Below the pieces are notes generated by a model. That model saw nothing but the letters and a program-made list of their open reading frames with translations. It ran no database searches and was not told the DNA's origin. From positions 41,057 through 105,056 of the forward strand of contig LGRX02035108.1 in the NCBI GenBank assembly GCA_001247695.2: DNA of 64,000 nucleotides. The letters run 5' to 3'. Of this stretch, positions 59,936 through 64,000 are shown piece after piece. The stretch's first letter is position 1; each line of letters opens with the position of its first letter. This stretch comes from Cymbomonas tetramitiformis (Eukaryota; Chlorophyta; Pyramimonadophyceae; Pyramimonadales; Pyramimonadaceae). The position numbers and the translations under genes are program-made.

Positions 59936-62764
59936 TTATTCTGGTGGGGACTGGTGTGCCGCTTGCACAAGCGAGGCTGTGGCGCCAGGCCCGTACAGCT
60001 GCCGCAGCTCGGATGCCTCCAATCGTGCTATTCTCTTGATGGTGCTGAGCGCTGCTGCCCATTGGGTCACGACGGCTTCTGGGGGTTCTTCGGGTGGCCT
60101 CTCCTCCCCATTGCAGTGAAGGGAGGAAACCTTGGGCGTGGCGTACTCTGCGATGGAGTGTCTGGATTCGACTTGCACCCGAGGAGCCTCCGCTCGGTTG
60201 AGTAGGTAGCACACGGCCAGCAGGCGGGATACGCATCGGACGTCGAAGGCTCTGCCCAGCATCTCACCTCGCTCGCGCGCTGAGACGCCGGGCGCCTGTG
60301 TGGCTCCGGTCTGGAACCCCATGGCGCGCTCCTTTTCTTCGGGCGTGGGCGGCCCCCACTGCTGTGTGGCGCGGTCCCAGACGGTGCCCTTTCTGCCCTC
60401 CCTGAACTGGTAGGAGTCTGGGAAGGACATCATGGTGGGCCACGCCCTCATGGGCTCTCCGCGCGTGTTGCAGGGGTAGTGGCCGGAGGCGGTGTCGTCT
60501 GCGGCGTCTTGCTCGACGCGACCGGGGTCCAGGATGTCCCTTACGAGGCGGCGTGGGTCCCGCTCCACGGTGTCCAGCACGGATTGCGCGTCCACGTACC
60601 CGGCCATGTTCGTCCAATAATTCCGCAAGCGGTGTGCACGCGCCCCCATGCGTGCTGCGTCGATGGTGATTGGCATGCCAATCATGGAGCACATGAGGGG
60701 ATGCATGACGTCGCGGACCTCGCGGCTGTTGAAGTTGTGCTGCGCCGCCACGCACTCGATCATGTACGCGAACTTGTCGTGCCCCGCCAGGAGTTGCAGC
60801 TGCCCCAGCACGCGCACCACGTCGTACAGCACTGACGAGTGCCGCCCTTTCAATCCTTGCAGGGAACCAGCCGCAGAGAGGTCCTGGCATTCTGTGCCCA
60901 CTACGGCGAAGATGTACGGACCCTCGCTGGTGAGGGAGAGGAGGTCGTTTCGTGAAATTCGTCTGAGATCTTGGGGCACGGAGGTGAAGGCGTCGTGGAG
61001 GGCTTCCAGAGGGAGTTGCTGCGGGAATCGGTTGTGAAGCTGCACCAACCGATGTTTGGCGACCTGCCGACTTTTCACGTTATTGTCGCAGTAAACGTAT
61101 TTGGTGACTTTGCCTCCTGCGATGAGCCAGGCCTCCAGACCCGAACACAGGCCTGCGCAGAGCTCGATGACCACGGCTCCTTTGTCGTGCAGGGTGGACA
61201 CGGTCCGCTGGGGCAGGGGGCGTGTGTTTAAGCTGGTCGCGTGCCCATCCGTACATTCGCCGCACAGCACCCGAGTAATGGGGGTGTGCCTTCTGTTGCT
61301 TAGGTATGCCTCCACCCAACCGCACGCCTCTTCCCAGAGCGTCGTCGCGTCGTCGTCGCGGGCGTCGTGGTCTTGGGCGTCAATGTGCATGGCCCAATGC
61401 TCCCCCAGGTGGTGGCTGACCAGGTCATGGCCTGTGCAGGGGTCGTCTGGCAGCCCGCCCACATGGCTCTCGTATTGCCACGATGCTATGGGGGCGACGT
61501 CCTGCGTGCTCTCCTCTAGGACGCGCGGGTGTCGCGCGCAGAGGCAGGCGAAAGCACCTGCTGTCGGTAGTGCGGCTTCCTCCTCAGTGGGGTCCAGACT
61601 GGCGCCGGTGGGGTCCACGGACGACTTTCTCGGGTATCGAGACAGCACGTCAGCGTTGGTGTGGCTGCTCCCGGCCCTGTGCACGATGTCGTACTCGAAC
61701 TCCTGCAGGGAAACCTGCCATCGCAGGTGCATGCCGGTCAGGGATTGCGAGGAGCGCAGCCATGTTAGCGGCTTGTGGTCGGTGATCAAGGTGAACTTGA
61801 CGCCGTGGAGGTAGTGTCGGAAAGATCTCACGCCGTACACGGCCGCGAGGGCTTCCCCATAGAAGCTGCTGTAGCGCACTTCCGACCGGGAGAGGGAGCG
61901 GCTGGTGGCTGCGATGATGACGTCGCGATCCTCGTCGTCCTTCTGCCCCAATATGGCAGAGATGCCAACCCCGGACCAGTCGGTCATAAGGTACAGTGGC
62001 CGGCTTGGGTCGTAGGCGTGTATGACCACGCCAGGCTCGGTGAGCCGCTCCTTGAGCCGGGCCAGCGCGTCGTCGTGCTCCTTGCCCCAAAGATCCTTGA
62101 CGTTCTCGTTGCCTTTTCTCAGTAGGCAGTTCAGTGGCCATGCCAGCGACGAGTAGTCTTCTTTGCCGATGCGCGCAGCCATGATTCGGTAGAAATTCAT
62201 GAAGCCCAATATGGCCCGGACGCCTCGGACGTCTTTGGGTGTGGGTAGTTCGAGCAGGGCGGCCACTTTCGCCTGGTGAGGCGACAGCCTGCCGGGTCGC
62301 AGCAGGAAACCCAAAAACTCACACCCGCCGGCGGCGAAAACCGACTTGCCTGGGTGACCGCGCAGTCCCACTTTGCCTAGGCGCTGCATGACTGCCTCCA
62401 GGTCGGCCAGGTGCTGGCGGGCGGTGGGCGAGGTCACTAGGATGTCGTCGCAGTACACCTTGGCGCAGCTGAGTCCGCGCAGTTCGTGCTCGATCACCCG
62501 TCCAAACATGGCGGTGCTGTTAGCGCTGCCGAAGGGCATGCGCTTGTAGACGTACTGCTCGGGAGCGGCGCCGTCTCGCGCCCACCAAAAGCATGTCTTG
62601 AGTGACGCGTCGTCGGTCAGGACGATCTGGTGAAATCCGCTGCGCAGGTCCAGCTTGGTCATGTACTGGTCTCGGCCGATGTCGTGAAACAGGTCTTCGG
62701 GCAGCCGTGGAGGCGTGCGATCTCTGAGTGACAATTCATTGATCCCCCGCAGGTCTAGCGCCAC
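59936..62764 (-). CDS. Pol middle part of element 2: RT, RNase H, DNMT3-like MTase
   Basis: 942 aa from the first in-frame Met (the true frame continues upstream across a frame change). RT: ALDLRGINEL, LDLRSGFHQI, YCDD 104-107. RNase H: D262, E304, D329. DNMT3-like domain about 530-860: ELCAGLCSGLEAWL (motif I), GTECQDLSAAG with Cys626 in the catalytic place but Glu instead of Pro before it, IECV at 669-672 instead of ENV, RAHRLRNYW, TPEEKERAMGF and LGRAFDVRCVSRLLA (motif X). The unusual motif IV and VI residues may mean lost or altered activity. The frame ends with TAA just before the integrase part. Confidence 0.8.
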   Translation of the reverse strand: MALDLRGINELSLRDRTPPRLPEDLFHDIGRDQYMTKLDLRSGFHQIVLTDDASLKTCFWWARDGAAPEQYVYKRMPFGSANSTAMFGRVIEHELRGLSCAKVYCDDILVTSPTARQHLADLEAVMQRLGKVGLRGHPGKSVFAAGGCEFLGFLLRPGRLSPHQAKVAALLELPTPKDVRGVRAILGFMNFYRIMAARIGKEDYSSLAWPLNCLLRKGNENVKDLWGKEHDDALARLKERLTEPGVVIHAYDPSRPLYLMTDWSGVGISAILGQKDDEDRDVIIAATSRSLSRSEVRYSSFYGEALAAVYGVRSFRHYLHGVKFTLITDHKPLTWLRSSQSLTGMHLRWQVSLQEFEYDIVHRAGSSHTNADVLSRYPRKSSVDPTGASLDPTEEEAALPTAGAFACLCARHPRVLEESTQDVAPIASWQYESHVGGLPDDPCTGHDLVSHHLGEHWAMHIDAQDHDARDDDATTLWEEACGWVEAYLSNRRHTPITRVLCGECTDGHATSLNTRPLPQRTVSTLHDKGAVVIELCAGLCSGLEAWLIAGGKVTKYVYCDNNVKSRQVAKHRLVQLHNRFPQQLPLEALHDAFTSVPQDLRRISRNDLLSLTSEGPYIFAVVGTECQDLSAAGSLQGLKGRHSSVLYDVVRVLGQLQLLAGHDKFAYMIECVAAQHNFNSREVRDVMHPLMCSMIGMPITIDAARMGARAHRLRNYWTNMAGYVDAQSVLDTVERDPRRLVRDILDPGRVEQDAADDTASGHYPCNTRGEPMRAWPTMMSFPDSYQFREGRKGTVWDRATQQWGPPTPEEKERAMGFQTGATQAPGVSARERGEMLGRAFDVRCVSRLLAVCYLLNRAEAPRVQVESRHSIAEYATPKVSSLHCNGEERPPEEPPEAVVTQWAAALSTIKRIARLEASELRQLYGPGATASLVQAAHQSPPE

Positions 62765-63976
62765 GCGCTTGTCCGACCAGGAGCCATCCAGGGCCTTCTT
62801 CGTTCATGGCCACGACGACGTTGCAGGTGTTTTCGCAGTATTTTGGGGCTTTTTCGATGATGCCGTCAGCCAGGAGCTTGTTGAAGTGTTCATCGATCAG
62901 TTTTCGCTCGGCTGGAGAGAATCGTCGGGGCTTCTGGTAGTGTGAGGCGGACTCGTCTTTGAAGGGGATGTCAAATTTGCCGATCTGTCCCGTGTATCCA
63001 GGCAGGTCGGTGGCGGTGGTGGCCATGAAGCTTTTCTCGCGACGCAAGAGGCTGCGTAGGTCCTGCCATTCTTCGTCGGTCCAGGCGCCCTCGCCGTGGA
63101 AGCCTGCTTGAGGCCCCATGATGACGTCCAGCTCCTCATCACGGGCGTGTAGTGCCTCGACGTCGTCTTCTCGGCCGAGAGGCATGGCGCTGTCCACCTC
63201 GCCGGCCTGCGTGGAGAATGTCTGCGCCTGGAAGTGCTGCCGCGGCTTTTTGCGTCGCTTGCGGCCCCTGCGGGCGTGGCGTCGGCTTTTTGCCCTCCTA
63301 AGGCCGGCTCTGCGCCGTAGATTGTGGGAGGATGGCGCCCCTCGGCCTTGCCGTTTATTCCGCTTGCTGGCGCGTTTGAAGCGGCTGGGGGGTCCTCACA
63401 CTTTGGATTGAGAATGATGAATCGCATGATGGCGTTGGTGTTGGCCAGACGGAACTGTGTCCACGCGTGTATCGCCCCGGCGGTCGCTGCGGCCGTAATG
63501 CACCAGTTGGGCACGCTCCTCCATGCTTCTGTCGCCACCAGACACGCCACCTCCACGAGCACGTGTCCTATGCTGTTGGTCTGGACCGTCGTAAAGGTAG
63601 TCCAGACGGCTAGTGCGCAGCCAAGCCGTACGCACACTCGCTGTACCCAGGTGCGGGCAAGGAGTTGCAGCACTGCTTTAGCCTGTTGCTGAGCCCGCCG
63701 GTTGCGCCTTCCAGCGGACTTGGGCACTGGGCCCCAGGCCTGGATGAGTGCCCACCTCATCCGGGCGCTAAGGGACCGCTCCACGAGTCATAACAGCAGG
63801 GGGAGGCTCGGGGAGAACCTCCGCACTGCCCGCCATGTTGCCTCCAGGAGCAGAATGCCGACTGACGCGTAGTGTACCGTGGCCGATCCGAACCACTGGG
63901 TCACCAGCACCCCCACGGCCCAGGATGCCATTCCCTGTGTTGTCAAAGCGGCCGCCCCTGCTGTTGCGGCGATCAT
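62736..63976 (-). pseudogene. Pol N-terminal part of element 2: membrane segment and RT start, with lesions
   Basis: From 63976 the frame encodes hydrophobic segments (ASWAVGVLVTQWFG, VHYASVGILLLEA), is stopped by TGA at 63788-63790, goes on in the same frame with further hydrophobic helices (VRLGCALAVWTTFTTV, VLVEVACLVATEA) and changes frame near 63220. The second frame (63197-62736) holds the RT N-terminus (TDLPGYTGQIGKFDIPFKDE, QKPRRFSPAERKL, NVVVAMNEEG). Near 62780 it returns to the first frame at GSWSDKRVALDLRG. In the 16-kb element the same order is one open frame, so these are most likely mutations. Confidence 0.7.
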
Positions 63977-64000
63977 GACGGCAGCGGTGTGCTCCAGGCA

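Larger units (their letters stand above)
55087..64000 (-). mobile_element. Second DNMT3-encoding Ty3/gypsy-like element, damaged, continues past the window
   Basis: The left boundary is where the 184-bp repeat is cut (about 55086). Non-coding 3' sequence runs to 57150, then a Pol equivalent to that of the 16-kb element reads leftward from beyond 63976 to 57155. It has the same domain order but clear sequence divergence, a Tudor-like extra domain and several lesions: in-frame stops at 63788-63790 and 59936-59938 and frame changes near 63220 and 62780. Gag and the 5' end are outside the window, so terminal repeats cannot be defined. Confidence 0.75.

Overview
The window reads as nuclear DNA of a eukaryote with a repeat-rich genome. 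The evidence is GT-AG introns, retroelements of the Ty3/gypsy and Penelope-like types, several DNA transposons with target-site duplications, satellites, and only one clearly host-like intact gene. Retroelements that carry a DNA cytosine methyltransferase have been described from algae (a charophyte and dinoflagellates), so an alga or related protist is my best guess. The sequence alone does not fix the lineage.

Layout. 0.1-1.55 kb: a PIF/Harbinger-like transposon with a SAM-domain gene, inserted into a decayed Pro-rich reading frame (1.5-2.8 kb). 3.1-6.0 kb: a ~255 bp satellite, two spliced exons of a DNA-methyltransferase-like protein, an array of 18 bp perfect palindromes, and a ~155 bp tandem repeat. 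7.2-14.8 kb: a Penelope-like retroelement (RT ORF plus a CCCH-zinc-finger ORF) bounded by inverted repeats and fused tail-to-tail to a truncated copy, giving a ~2.4 kb palindrome. 15.35-16.48 kb: a Golgi-type sulfotransferase gene. 16.77-18.92 kb: a hAT-like element carrying a 143-aa gene. 19-24 kb: a copia relic, two TIR elements and duplications. 24.4-32.4 kb: a tnp2-type transposase relic between arrays of a GTCC-type half-site, a 175-bp satellite, the second Harbinger copy (29.74-31.11 kb) and a 268-bp hAT-type MITE. 32.7-33.6 kb: a gag-like remnant. 34.7-36.8 kb: a spliced gene of unknown function. 36.9-38.2 kb: a 21-bp minisatellite and related repeats.

38.17-54.41 kb is a complete 16.2-kb Ty3/gypsy-like element on the minus strand, and from ~55.1 kb to the window end lies a second, related but damaged one. 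Both encode, in order, a hydrophobic multi-membrane segment, RT, RNase H, a DNMT3-like C5-cytosine methyltransferase, integrase, a PHD finger (plus a Tudor-like domain in the second) and a C-terminal Rossmann domain that looks like an amino-methyltransferase. Such an element could in principle write DNA methylation, read chromatin and integrate from one polyprotein. The first element also has split, permuted terminal repeats inside a 5-bp target-site duplication, and a leader containing nine copies of a hairpin whose arms co-vary. These two elements are the most interesting content of the window.
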